Below are positions 53,155-61,064 of a stretch of 64,000 bases of DNA, in pieces. The stretch's first letter is position 1; each line of letters opens with the position of its first letter. The stretch comes from Candidatus Thalassarchaeaceae archaeon (lineage in GTDB: Archaea > Thermoplasmatota > Poseidoniia > Poseidoniales > Thalassarchaeaceae): NCBI GenBank assembly GCA_029940695.1, contig JAPYUP010000002.1, forward strand, positions 1-64,000, given 5' to 3'. The notes under the pieces are model-generated. The model ran no database searches. It was not told the origin of the DNA and was given only the letters and a program-made list of their open reading frames with translations. A program made the position numbers and the translations under genes.

Positions 53155-55764
53155 TCAAGAAAGGTCTGAGTGGAACCCCGAGAGACCTAGAATTAGTCGC
53201 TCGGCCACCGACTGATCTCCATCCATCATCATCTCAATAGTAAATTTCGGCCATCTCTCGGTCGGTTGGGCGAGCCACCCTACTAGACTGTGCGTTCTAC
53301 CAGAGACAGGCGGAGTCTTGTCACGCGCGGACTCGAGGGCGTCCAGTAAGTCCATCAACGGGTCGAGATTCTTCGTAGAGATCTCGTCGCTGGAAATGCT
53401 TCGTATCCTATTCTGTAGCGATTGTATCAACTCGGGATCACAACCTGGGTGTGTGATCGAAGAGAGGCCGGGAGCAACACATTCCTCACCAATGGGACGC
53501 AGGATGGTTGCGCACCATGGAGACCGGTGAGAAAATAGGTCATCCATGCTATCCTCCTGCAGAAGTCGCATTAGTATCTCAGAGGAGATTGGGGCCCACC
53601 ATCCCGGCGGCAAATCTCTTCGAAAATGCCGAATTGCCTCTAAGTCAGCCTTTTGTTCGCCCAAAGTGTGGCTCAGCAGTTTGGACCACGTATTGAGGCA
53701 ATGACCCTCTGGTAACTGCAATCCTCGCTCCCTGATTCTTTGAATCATCTCTTCGTGCTCTCTGGGTGAGCTCTGAGTGTTGTCGTACAGCCATGATACG
53801 CCCCTCAACGCAGAAAGGGATTCCCCGGGAGGTTCTGACAACCATGCCTCCACTGCCCAGCCAAGAAGGTCACCATGGGAGTCGTCGGGCAGCCATGCCG
53901 AATTCTGGATAAATTGAGAGGCTAACCAAGCCGCACCTCTGTTTGCTTGGGTTGGATCTATGGCTGGCCATGATCGAAGTAGGTTGTCAGGATCCTCTCT
54001 GAGCTTCGCGGTAATCTTCTCTGCGTATAGTTCCAATACCGAATCGGATGCTTGGTCGGCAATGCTGGAAATCTTGTCTATGGGGAGATGGTCGACATCC
54101 AAGAGGGCGAGCCATTCTGGGTCCATCCTGGTTGACAGGCGTTGCCACCTTGGCCACCTTGCCCACTGAGGCGAGGCGACCCAAGCTGCAAGTGGGTACC
54201 TCGCCTCCATCTGGTTGGCCCACTCCTCATCACCCTCAGGAAACTGTGACGCTGCTGAGCCGACGATTGATGCCATGTCTCCATCAAGCTTCAAAGGGGT
54301 GAATTCGTGACTAGGGGTACGTCCGAGAATATCCCAAGGAGAAATTGTGTACTGTTCGTTGTCATGGGATGATGCGATAGCCTTGGCCTCCTCCATTAGA
54401 CGAATCGGAATTGCCTTGCCGCCTTTTGTGGAGAAATTCAGCCATGGAAGAGTCCTCAAACGATCCAAACCCAATCTGTCGAGACTCGCGAAGGGGGGCA
54501 TCATCTCATCCAATAGCACCAATCTCAAGTTCGGGTGCGATGCAACGATCGATAGTATATCGTTTGGCAAGTGAGCCGCTATCTCTAGGACGAGCGGGGT
54601 CCCGTCAACTTCCTGCAAGGACCAGAGAATGAGTGACTCGCTGGCAGACTTCCCCAGGCCTCTGAGGTCGACTAGTCGGATGGATGATTCCTCGGTCGAA
54701 AAGCTCGCGCTGCCCCAATCCCTCCTGAAACGTCGCCATGTCGAGTCGTCGGTCTTGACTCTCCTGGAAGTCGAAATTCTGTCACGGATAGCCTGTAGTC
54801 TCCTACGTCGCTCGTGGTCAGTCAGCCTTGGATGCGCCCTCTGTATCCAATAATCCAGTGCTGACATTGGATACTCTCTGCCCTCCAAGTGTAAACCACC
54901 CAAATCAGCGACCACTATTGCATTCGACTTTGCTGATCTGAGCAGGACCGATCTGGGGAGCCTCTCCTTTATCGGTGCAGCGACAGGCTGGTTCGGACGG
55001 ACAACAGGGGCCATCTCATGGCACGAGCCCAAGACCCATGGGCCGCGGTGGTAAGCGAGTTCGTCGAGTGGTGGGTCTGGCTTAGAGCGCGGCGGTGAGA
55101 ACCACGCCCCCGGAGAGACGGTGATTGACGGATCCTCGTCGAGCAACCTTGCCCTCATCACACCAACAACCGGAGCCTGGCCCACGTACGCCTCGATCCT
55201 CTCTGGGTCTGCGAGGTTTGGGGGGGCTTCCACCACTTCCATGTTGCCGAGATCGAACCAGCGCGGAGAACGCTCTGTTAGCACGGCCCAATTCCAAGAC
55301 ACCCCCTGGTTTCTAGTCGAAGCAGGATGGTCGCCTGAGGGCGGTGGTAGGCGATTTGGTATTAGCACCAGGGGATCACTAGGGGGAGTGAGAAAACAAA
55401 GGAGGAGGTTTGTCTCATCCCGAGAGAGAATGCAGTAACCATTCCGATTTGAGGGTAGTTCGGTTACTGTCAACGCCTTCGACCACTCGTCGTCCTGCAG
55501 CGTCATCCATCCCTTCTCAGTCAAGCGGATTTGTGATCCACGGCTCCCGGGGGGCAAGTCGCTAGAAACCAAGTTCTCTTCCCTCATTCTGCGAATCTCG
55601 GCCGATGCGTGAGGTACCCTCAGTCCCGAATCCACCGCTAGTTCGCTCACAGTTGCTTCACCCTCTGCGAGCCTAGAAATGAGCCTCGAACGGTGCTTGC
55701 TTCTGATTCTACGAGGTGAGATAGAATAGGCCCGTCCCATATCACTCTCGGAACCAATTGACAC
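53155..55764 (-). CDS. Large winged-helix protein of unknown function next to AT-rich island
   Basis: 869 residues. The N-terminal ~90 residues form a MarR/ArsR-like winged helix: 'RSKHRSRLISRLAEGEATVSELAVDSGLRVPHASAEIRRM' (helices plus recognition helix) then 'SQIRLTEKGWMTLQDDE' (wing). The remaining ~780 residues match no family I know. There is a beta-rich part to about 300, then Trp-rich helical repeats, including a 'WARWPRWQRLSTRMDPEWLALL' type segment. It begins at GTG 55764 with AGGTGAT (55771-55776 on complement) nine bases upstream and TTTATT box at about 55781-55786. A regulator or replication-linked factor is possible but not shown. Confidence 0.6.
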   Translation of the reverse strand: MSIGSESDMGRAYSISPRRIRSKHRSRLISRLAEGEATVSELAVDSGLRVPHASAEIRRMREENLVSSDLPPGSRGSQIRLTEKGWMTLQDDEWSKALTVTELPSNRNGYCILSRDETNLLLCFLTPPSDPLVLIPNRLPPPSGDHPASTRNQGVSWNWAVLTERSPRWFDLGNMEVVEAPPNLADPERIEAYVGQAPVVGVMRARLLDEDPSITVSPGAWFSPPRSKPDPPLDELAYHRGPWVLGSCHEMAPVVRPNQPVAAPIKERLPRSVLLRSAKSNAIVVADLGGLHLEGREYPMSALDYWIQRAHPRLTDHERRRRLQAIRDRISTSRRVKTDDSTWRRFRRDWGSASFSTEESSIRLVDLRGLGKSASESLILWSLQEVDGTPLVLEIAAHLPNDILSIVASHPNLRLVLLDEMMPPFASLDRLGLDRLRTLPWLNFSTKGGKAIPIRLMEEAKAIASSHDNEQYTISPWDILGRTPSHEFTPLKLDGDMASIVGSAASQFPEGDEEWANQMEARYPLAAWVASPQWARWPRWQRLSTRMDPEWLALLDVDHLPIDKISSIADQASDSVLELYAEKITAKLREDPDNLLRSWPAIDPTQANRGAAWLASQFIQNSAWLPDDSHGDLLGWAVEAWLSEPPGESLSALRGVSWLYDNTQSSPREHEEMIQRIRERGLQLPEGHCLNTWSKLLSHTLGEQKADLEAIRHFRRDLPPGWWAPISSEILMRLLQEDSMDDLFSHRSPWCATILRPIGEECVAPGLSSITHPGCDPELIQSLQNRIRSISSDEISTKNLDPLMDLLDALESARDKTPPVSGRTHSLVGWLAQPTERWPKFTIEMMMDGDQSVAERLILGLSGFHSDLS

Positions 55765-55839
55765 GAACTATCACCTACAAATAAAGTCACATTGTAACCT
55801 AGTATTAAATTATGCTATTTCATTACATTTAATTACATA

Positions 55840-55851
55840 TTTCCACTGGAA
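55840..55851 (-). promoter_or_regulatory. Mini-ORB-like Orc1/Cdc6 binding site
   Basis: 12-base match to TTCCAGTGGAAA on the minus strand, set in AT-rich non-coding DNA 4.7 kb from the cdc6 stop. The core is an inverted repeat, TTCCA-CTGGAA. Confidence 0.5.
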
Positions 55852-55949
55852 TAATTACTGCTTCCAATTGTGCACCGGATATTGGTGGTGATTATCAACA
55901 GTATTGTGTCACTATCTGTAACCAACGAGACGAAATACATACAGAAGCG

Positions 55950-55956
55950 TTATATC
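55950..55956 (+). promoter_or_regulatory. TATA-like box of the small winged-helix gene
   Basis: TTATATC, 66 bases before the ATG at 56022. This implies a leader of about 40 bases carrying the AGGTGAT ribosome-binding site at 56010-56016. Confidence 0.4.
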
Positions 55957-56021
55957 ACCATCCGCCTTCCTGTGAAAGACGGCTCGAAAACAGAGTCGTG
56001 GATAGCACCAGGTGATAGAAA

Positions 56022-56273
56022 ATGAGAACAACTAGACTAAGGCAGAAGATTAAGAAATTCCTAGATGAGAGAGGCGAGGCGAATACGACCGAGATCCTCG
56101 AACACGTGAACTCTACGATGAGGCACGGGACAACACCTCAACAGCTTGGTAACGTCCTATCGAAGGACAAGGACATTCTCAAGGTCGCCACCACCAAACG
56201 CGGTGGCGCGCTATCGGGAAGGTACGAGATATGCGTGTGGCAGGTCCGCCCGGGCGCGCTTGACAAGAACTGA
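56022..56273 (+). CDS. Small winged-helix-like DNA-binding protein
   Basis: 83 residues. 'LRQKIKKFLDERGEANTTEILEHVNSTMRHGTTPQQLGNVLS' reads as helix-helix-recognition helix of a winged-helix domain, followed by 'ILKVATTKRGGALSGRYEICVW' as the wing. Starts with ATG 56022 after a strong AGGTGAT site. Convergent with the aldolase gene, whose stop directly abuts its own. Likely a lineage-specific regulator; target unknown. Confidence 0.65.
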   Translation: MRTTRLRQKIKKFLDERGEANTTEILEHVNSTMRHGTTPQQLGNVLSKDKDILKVATTKRGGALSGRYEICVWQVRPGALDKN

Positions 56274-57338
56274 TTAGACTTCCAGTTCCTCGCTCCAATC
56301 ACCGCTGCGTGCCAATCTGTTCATTTTGGCACGGTGGGAGAAGGCGCGTTGGCTGGCGGCGTCGAAGTCGTCTCCCGAGCCAGCCCACTTCATCAGGGCC
56401 TCGGACTGGAGTGCCCTGCCATAAGAGTACGAAAGTTGCCACGGGTGCTCGATATCCATCTTGTTCATCAGATTCAGGTGGGCCGTGGCGTCCTCGTCAG
56501 ACTGCCCTCCGGAAAGGAAGACGATGCCGGGGAGATTGTGGGGGACGTGCTGGGTAAGGCAATCTACGGTCATTTGGGCGACCCTCTCCCTCGATATCTG
56601 GGTCTCGCATCCCTTGCCGGCAATCACCATGTTCGGTTTGAGCAGGGAGCCGGGGATATGGACGCCTTGGGCAGCACACTCAGCGAAAGTTGCATCTAGG
56701 GTAGTGGATGTGACTTCGAAGCAACGCTGGGCATCATGTTCCCCCTCCATCAGGACTTCTGGTTCGATGATGGGCACTAGGCCCTGCTCCTGACAGATGG
56801 CAGCATACCGTGCGAGTGCGTGGGCGTTGGCGGAGACGCAGGCCTCGCTTGGAATGCCATCTCCGATTCTGATTACAGCGCGCCACTTGGCGAAGCGGGC
56901 ACCCAAAGCGAAATACTCGGTGCAGCGTTCCCTGAGGCCATCGAGTCCCTCTGTCACCTTCTCATCTGCGTGATGTGCTAGGTCCTTGGCACCAGTGTCG
57001 ACCTTGATTCCAGGGTGAATGCCCCTAGAAGAGAGTGCATCAGGAATCAGGGTCCCATCGTCCATGGACTGGCGTATCGTCTCATCAAATAGGATCACTC
57101 CGCTGACGGCCGACTCATAGCCTTCGGTGGCGAACAGGTTGGCGCGATACGCACGCCTCGCCTCTGACGATGGTTCTACTCCGACTGCTTGCAGTCTGTT
57201 TGACATCGTTCCGTTGCTCTCATCAGCAGCTAGAACGCCCCTCCCAGGAGCCACTAGTTCCCTAGCTGTTCTCTCCAAGAGCTCCTTGTCCAATCCCAGA
57301 CCTCGCTCCACGGAGGGTGGAGTCAGAAAAGAAGCCAT
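56274..57338 (-). CDS. fba: Class I fructose-bisphosphate aldolase (glycolytic, bacterial/eukaryal type)
   Basis: 354 residues. Schiff-base aldolase: 'GRGVLAADESNGTMSNRL' start motif, 'VSGVILFDETI', 'GIHPGIKVDTG', 'GARFAKWRAVIRI' with an active-site Lys, 'IIEPEVLMEGEHD', Schiff-base Lys in 'SLLKPNMVIAGKG' (near 233), and 'GIVFLSGGQSDEDAT'. Normal family length. This is the aldolase A/B-type family, not the DhnA-type common in archaea, which suggests acquisition by transfer. Immediately upstream of glpX in the opposite order of the pathway, both on the minus strand, 48 bases apart. Confidence 0.93.
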   Translation of the reverse strand: MASFLTPPSVERGLGLDKELLERTARELVAPGRGVLAADESNGTMSNRLQAVGVEPSSEARRAYRANLFATEGYESAVSGVILFDETIRQSMDDGTLIPDALSSRGIHPGIKVDTGAKDLAHHADEKVTEGLDGLRERCTEYFALGARFAKWRAVIRIGDGIPSEACVSANAHALARYAAICQEQGLVPIIEPEVLMEGEHDAQRCFEVTSTTLDATFAECAAQGVHIPGSLLKPNMVIAGKGCETQISRERVAQMTVDCLTQHVPHNLPGIVFLSGGQSDEDATAHLNLMNKMDIEHPWQLSYSYGRALQSEALMKWAGSGDDFDAASQRAFSHRAKMNRLARSGDWSEELEV

Positions 57339-57386
57339 CGTCGGAAATCTCTGTGACTCAGCAGCGTTTGAGGGCGGGAATTCTCC

Positions 57387-58340
57387 CTATGCGTCGATCT
57401 CGGAGGAGACGAGCCTGTGAACCCCTGAAGAGACCTCGATGACCTCTGATTGCACGGAGGCCCTCTCGTTGCCTAGGAACTCGACGCCTCTGGTTCGGCC
57501 ACTGCACACGCCGGTGCCTATGAAGACCGAGTCCTCCGATGCGCAGAGCTCATCGCGAGCCCAGATTCGCTCGATGTCGCCTTCTATCATGAGCTCGGCA
57601 CGCTCCCGGTGCCCTTCGTTCTTGAACACGAGGCGTCCCTCGAACGAAGCATCGAGCCCACGCAAAGCAGTGGCGGTGATGACTCCCTCGGGTGCTGCCC
57701 CTATGCCCATCAGCATGTCGATCTGAGAATTTGGGTCCGCGGCATCGAGGGCGGCAGAGATGTCCCCGTCACCTATGAGCATTATATCGGCATCGAGCGC
57801 ACGCAAGTCACGGAGAAGGTCCTCGTGCCGGGGGCGGTCCATGACCACGATTCGGAGTTCGTTCGGACGCTTGTCGAGAGCCGCGCATGCCGCCTCGACG
57901 TTGTAGGCCACGTCGGCCTCTAGGCTGACTTCGCCAGCGATGGCCGCGGGCCCAGCAATCTTGTCCATGTAGCAGTCTGGAGCGTGGAGCAGAGATCCCC
58001 TCGGGCCCGCTGAAAGGACTGCCATGGCGTTCGGAAGGTCCAGAGCTACGTGGTTGGTGCACTCCAAGGGGTCGACTGCGATGTCAATTGAAATTGCAGA
58101 GGGGTCCCCCTGCATTGAGCCGAGCGGTTCTCCAATCCAAAGCATGGGCGCATCGTCGCGCTCTCCCTCCCCGATGGCGACCCTGCCGTCGAACGGCACG
58201 GTGTCGAAAACCGCTCGCATGGCCTCGACTGCAGCTCCATCGGCTGCCTTGCGATCACCGCGGCCCTTCCATTTGGCAGCGGCCACAGCAGCGGCCTCGG
58301 TCGCACGCAGAAAGTGCGGAACCAAATCGGTAGTCGCCAT
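57387..58340 (-). CDS. glpX: Fructose-1,6-bisphosphatase class II
   Basis: 317 residues from ATG 58340. 'FLRATEAAAVAAAKWKGRGDRKAADGAAVEAMR' is the GlpX start, 'GRVAIGEGERDDAPMLWIGEPLG' and 'SIDIAVDPLECTNHVALDLPNAMAVLS' the metal-binding motifs. The usual DPxxGT reads DPLECT here, so one normally conserved Gly is Cys; the metal-ligand Asp and Thr remain. 'IGIGAAPEGVITATAL'-like segment is 'MGIGAAPEGVITATALRGL'. Gluconeogenic partner of the neighbouring aldolase. GlpX is mostly bacterial. Confidence 0.9.
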   Translation of the reverse strand: MATTDLVPHFLRATEAAAVAAAKWKGRGDRKAADGAAVEAMRAVFDTVPFDGRVAIGEGERDDAPMLWIGEPLGSMQGDPSAISIDIAVDPLECTNHVALDLPNAMAVLSAGPRGSLLHAPDCYMDKIAGPAAIAGEVSLEADVAYNVEAACAALDKRPNELRIVVMDRPRHEDLLRDLRALDADIMLIGDGDISAALDAADPNSQIDMLMGIGAAPEGVITATALRGLDASFEGRLVFKNEGHRERAELMIEGDIERIWARDELCASEDSVFIGTGVCSGRTRGVEFLGNERASVQSEVIEVSSGVHRLVSSEIDA

Positions 58341-58365
58341 GTGGCTGGGAGGGGGGGCGAGACGT

Positions 58366-58866
58366 TCAATCCTGCGGGTCACCCTTTGACTTCCTTACCA
58401 CGTGGACGTCCTGTACTCTGGCGTTCGGGTACTGGCCCTCGGAGTCCTTCTCAATCGGCTTGAGCATATCCCAAGCACACAAAAGCCCGGCGCTGACGCC
58501 ACACAGCGCTTCCATCTCCACCCCTGTCGTCCAGTGAGTCCGAACCGAAACAGTGCAACGCAATCCTGCTTTCTCGACCTCCCAGTCGACCGTGCAGCCT
58601 TCGATTGGCACGGGGTGGCAGTGCGGCAGGGTCCTAGGGGTCTCCTTGACAGCCTGGATTGAAGCAACAGTGGATGCCTCGCGCACGTCTCCCTTGGGCG
58701 AGCGGCCATTCGCGACCACGTCTAGTCCCTCGGGGGACAGCGTCAGAACACCAGTTGCAACGGCCTCACGGGCGACGACCGGTTTTGAGCCGACGTCTAC
58801 GATACCGGTCCACGAGCCATCCATAACCACACCAGACACCCCTCGGATAGGATGCTCCCTCTTCAT
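58366..58866 (-). CDS. moaC: Cyclic pyranopterin monophosphate synthase (MoaC)
   Basis: 166 residues from ATG 58866. Early molybdenum-cofactor enzyme. 'VVAREAVATGVLTLSPEGLDVV' and 'SPKGDVREASTVASIQAVKETPRTLPHCHPVPIEG' carry the conserved Lys/Gly/Asp and LCHP-like (PHCHP) motifs; 'TGVEMEALCGVSAGLLCAWDMLKPIEK' has the catalytic Asp/Met/Lys region. The frame remains open to 59301 but that part overlaps the opposite-strand ferredoxin gene. MoaA is not in the window. Confidence 0.9.
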   Translation of the reverse strand: MKREHPIRGVSGVVMDGSWTGIVDVGSKPVVAREAVATGVLTLSPEGLDVVANGRSPKGDVREASTVASIQAVKETPRTLPHCHPVPIEGCTVDWEVEKAGLRCTVSVRTHWTTGVEMEALCGVSAGLLCAWDMLKPIEKDSEGQYPNARVQDVHVVRKSKGDPQD

Positions 58867-58918
58867 AGGCTCGCAAGATTGGCATTGGGATGAAATACCA
58901 ACATGTGGATTGGGTAGT

Positions 58919-59179
58919 ATGGCGGAGGCGTTCCGTGACAGGGCCACCCCCGGGACGGTGCCGATCCTGATATCGGGCTTGGCACACGACAGGCCCGCTA
59001 CCGATGGTGTCAAGCTGCAGGTGATCGACGACCTCTGCGTTGGCTGCTCGTACTGCCTGATGGCTTGCAAAGACGATGCCCTAGTCGTCGAAGGGCTGTG
59101 CGAGGTCATCGAGCAGAATTGCACCGACTGCCTCCTATGCCTGCTGTGGTGCCCGACGGGCGCCTTAGTGTATGCATGA
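58919..59179 (+). CDS. Small two-cluster [4Fe-4S] ferredoxin-like protein
   Basis: 86 residues from ATG 58919. Two cluster motifs: 'DLCVGCSYCLMACKDDAL' (Cys-x2-Cys-x2-Cys-x3-Cys) and 'NCTDCLLCLLWCPTGAL' (Cys-x2-Cys-x2-Cys-x3-Cys-Pro). An N-terminal 'RDRATPGTVPILISGLAHDRP' strand precedes them. The second cluster has the typical Pro after the fourth Cys and the first has Lys there. Overlaps the next gene by 8 bases, so it probably feeds electrons to the downstream flavoprotein. Confidence 0.8.
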   Translation: MAEAFRDRATPGTVPILISGLAHDRPATDGVKLQVIDDLCVGCSYCLMACKDDALVVEGLCEVIEQNCTDCLLCLLWCPTGALVYA

Positions 59180-60533
59180 GGTGGAATTAGTGGGGAAATC
59201 GAAGGCCGTAGTGATTGGTGCGGGCGTCGGGGGGCTGTCATCGGCAGCCCAACTCGCACAGACAGGAAAGTACGATGTCTCGGTATACGAGAGGATGTCA
59301 TTCGCTGGCGGTCGCTTCACTCAACACGACCACGACGGGTTTCAGATTCCCACTGGCGCGGTCCACATGATTCCGCACGGGTGCAAAGGGCCATTCGCAG
59401 ACCTCCTGTTGGGGAAGCGTAGCAAAGGAGGGCTGGATCTCGGGCGTCACGGCGTCGAGTTCCTCCCGACGACCAAGTTCGCTTGCCAACTCAAGGACGG
59501 CAGCCTCTACGGCGCTGATTCTGTCTATGGTATCCTGCCTTGGTTCCCAATGAAAAATGCGCTGAACCTGCCCCGGCTCCTCGCTAAGCGCGCCAAGCGG
59601 CCCTGGGGGAATGAGACCGAGGATGGACGAACATGGCTGAAGCGCTTGTTCACGGACGACTTCATTGACTTCTTGGATGCGTTTTCCAACTTCGCCATCA
59701 GCCTGCGCTTCGACCAGATGCCTGCCTCGACAGTCATCAGGATACTGCAGAACTCATTCTGGAGCGACAGGCCCTATATTCCCAAAGGCGGGTGCAAGGG
59801 AGTGATTGATGGATTGAAGGCTGATTTGAAGCAGCATGGGGCGCGAGTCAAGTTATCGCACGAGATTACCGAGATTCTTCCCGGTGAGGCGGAGGAGTCC
59901 ACCAAGGAGAAGCGATTCTGCATAGGCGTGAGGCGCCGGGGCAGGGAAAACCCGACTTGGTTAGGTGCCGATGCAATAGTCCACAATGGCGGGCACCCAA
60001 ACCTCCTGAGCTCCCTCTCTGATGACTTCGAGGTGGCAGAGGGCGTCCGTGAACAGGTCGCGAACACACAGGCAGTCGGCGGAATCGGATTCGTCTTCGA
60101 CCTCGACGACGAGATTCCACACCGTGACAGTGGTGTAACGATGCTGCCGAACCTCGACAGAGTAGGCGGATACGTGATACCGACATTCTCGGAGCCTGGA
60201 TTGGCCCCCGAGGGAAGACACATGATGATCACACACCAGTACGTCCCCGACCCCAGCGTGAAGTCCGAGATTTCCAAAGGTAGGGATGATCTCTACGAAG
60301 CGATACCATGGCTCTCCGACCACGGCGAGGAGTTGTGCGTGCACACCTACCATAGGAACTGGCCGTGCAACCGCGCCCCACAGGGCGCGGAGTTACCGGC
60401 TGACATCGGGGTCGAGGGTATCAGGCTCGTTGGGGATGGAGTGAAGGGACATGGGTGGATGATGGTAGAGGGGATTGCGGCCAACGTCCCTAGCGCTGTG
60501 AGAGACGTCAGCAGAACAATGGATGGGGCCTAG
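59172..60533 (+). CDS. Phytoene desaturase-like FAD oxidoreductase
   Basis: 453 residues. 'KAVVIGAGVGGLSSAAQLAQTGKYDVSVYERMSFAGGRF' is the CrtI-type FAD start with the GG-R/F motif. 'IRLVGDGVKGHGWMMVEGIAANVPSAV' is the C-terminal FAD motif. Related to carotenoid desaturases and isoprenoid reductases (amine-oxidase superfamily). Substrate unknown; a lipid or isoprenoid is plausible. Translation is coupled to the ferredoxin by an 8-base overlap. It is convergent with moaE. Confidence 0.8.
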   Translation: MHEVELVGKSKAVVIGAGVGGLSSAAQLAQTGKYDVSVYERMSFAGGRFTQHDHDGFQIPTGAVHMIPHGCKGPFADLLLGKRSKGGLDLGRHGVEFLPTTKFACQLKDGSLYGADSVYGILPWFPMKNALNLPRLLAKRAKRPWGNETEDGRTWLKRLFTDDFIDFLDAFSNFAISLRFDQMPASTVIRILQNSFWSDRPYIPKGGCKGVIDGLKADLKQHGARVKLSHEITEILPGEAEESTKEKRFCIGVRRRGRENPTWLGADAIVHNGGHPNLLSSLSDDFEVAEGVREQVANTQAVGGIGFVFDLDDEIPHRDSGVTMLPNLDRVGGYVIPTFSEPGLAPEGRHMMITHQYVPDPSVKSEISKGRDDLYEAIPWLSDHGEELCVHTYHRNWPCNRAPQGAELPADIGVEGIRLVGDGVKGHGWMMVEGIAANVPSAVRDVSRTMDGA

Positions 60534-60965
60534 TCAGCCGAGCCCGGCCTTCCATACCTCTCCGTCCACGCGGACTTCCTTCTTCCATAGCGGTGCCTGC
60601 CCCTTCAGCTCGGAAATCAGCCACGAGCAGGCAGCGAAGCCCTCCGCTCGATGGGCAGAGCCCACATGAATGCATACGATTGGCTCACCTGGCCCCACCG
60701 AGCCGGTTCTATGGGCCATCACCACAGAGCTGACTCCGAAACTGTCCACGGCTTGCTCGGCGAGGCTCTCAAGGACACTGAGGAGCATCTCCTCCCAGGC
60801 ATCGAACTCCAGTCGCTCAACGCGGACTCCGTCCTCCCGTCCCCGTGTCAGGCCGACGAAGCTGATGACGCTGCCGCAACCATCGGCGTCGACCAGCGCT
60901 CGGAGCGCTTCGGGGTCGAGTATGTCTTCGGCGACTTCGACGTGGACACTGCCTGTGCTGGACAT
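60534..60965 (-). CDS. moaE: Molybdopterin synthase catalytic subunit (MoaE)
   Basis: 143 residues from ATG 60965. 'GCGSVISFVGLTRGREDGVRVERLEFDAWEEMLL', 'MAHRTGSVGPGEPIVCIHVGSAHRAEGFAACSWLISELKGQAPLWKKEVRVDG' carries the MoaD-binding and catalytic Lys/Arg motifs. Makes molybdopterin with MoaD, which is not seen in the window. Ends one base before the convergent phytoene desaturase-like gene. Starts about 100 bases from the divergent second flavoprotein. Confidence 0.92.
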   Translation of the reverse strand: MSSTGSVHVEVAEDILDPEALRALVDADGCGSVISFVGLTRGREDGVRVERLEFDAWEEMLLSVLESLAEQAVDSFGVSSVVMAHRTGSVGPGEPIVCIHVGSAHRAEGFAACSWLISELKGQAPLWKKEVRVDGEVWKAGLG

Positions 60966-61064
60966 GCTCTCGGCACCTGAGCGTTGGCATTCCTGCTTCA
61001 ATCCGCCGCTACGAACCATTCATTCCCGAACCGCCGGTCGCCGAAACCAGAGTGGGGACTGGAG

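Larger units (their letters stand above)
55765..56021. other. AT-rich divergent island with exact mini-ORB-like palindrome
   Basis: 257 non-coding bases, A/T-rich between 55790 and 55930. 55840-55851 reads TTTCCACTGGAA, whose complement TTCCAGTGGAAA equals the mini-ORB core known to bind Orc1/Cdc6 in Sulfolobus and Pyrococcus. No G-string flank is seen. It separates the divergent 869-residue and 83-residue genes and holds both promoters. With the cdc6-upstream island 6 kb away, it marks a probable replication-origin zone. Only one full motif was seen by eye. Confidence 0.55.

Noticed and set aside
58867-59301. N-terminal extension of moaC to 311 residues
   Set aside because: Overlaps the ferredoxin and flavoprotein genes on the opposite strand; MoaC homology begins at ATG 58866.
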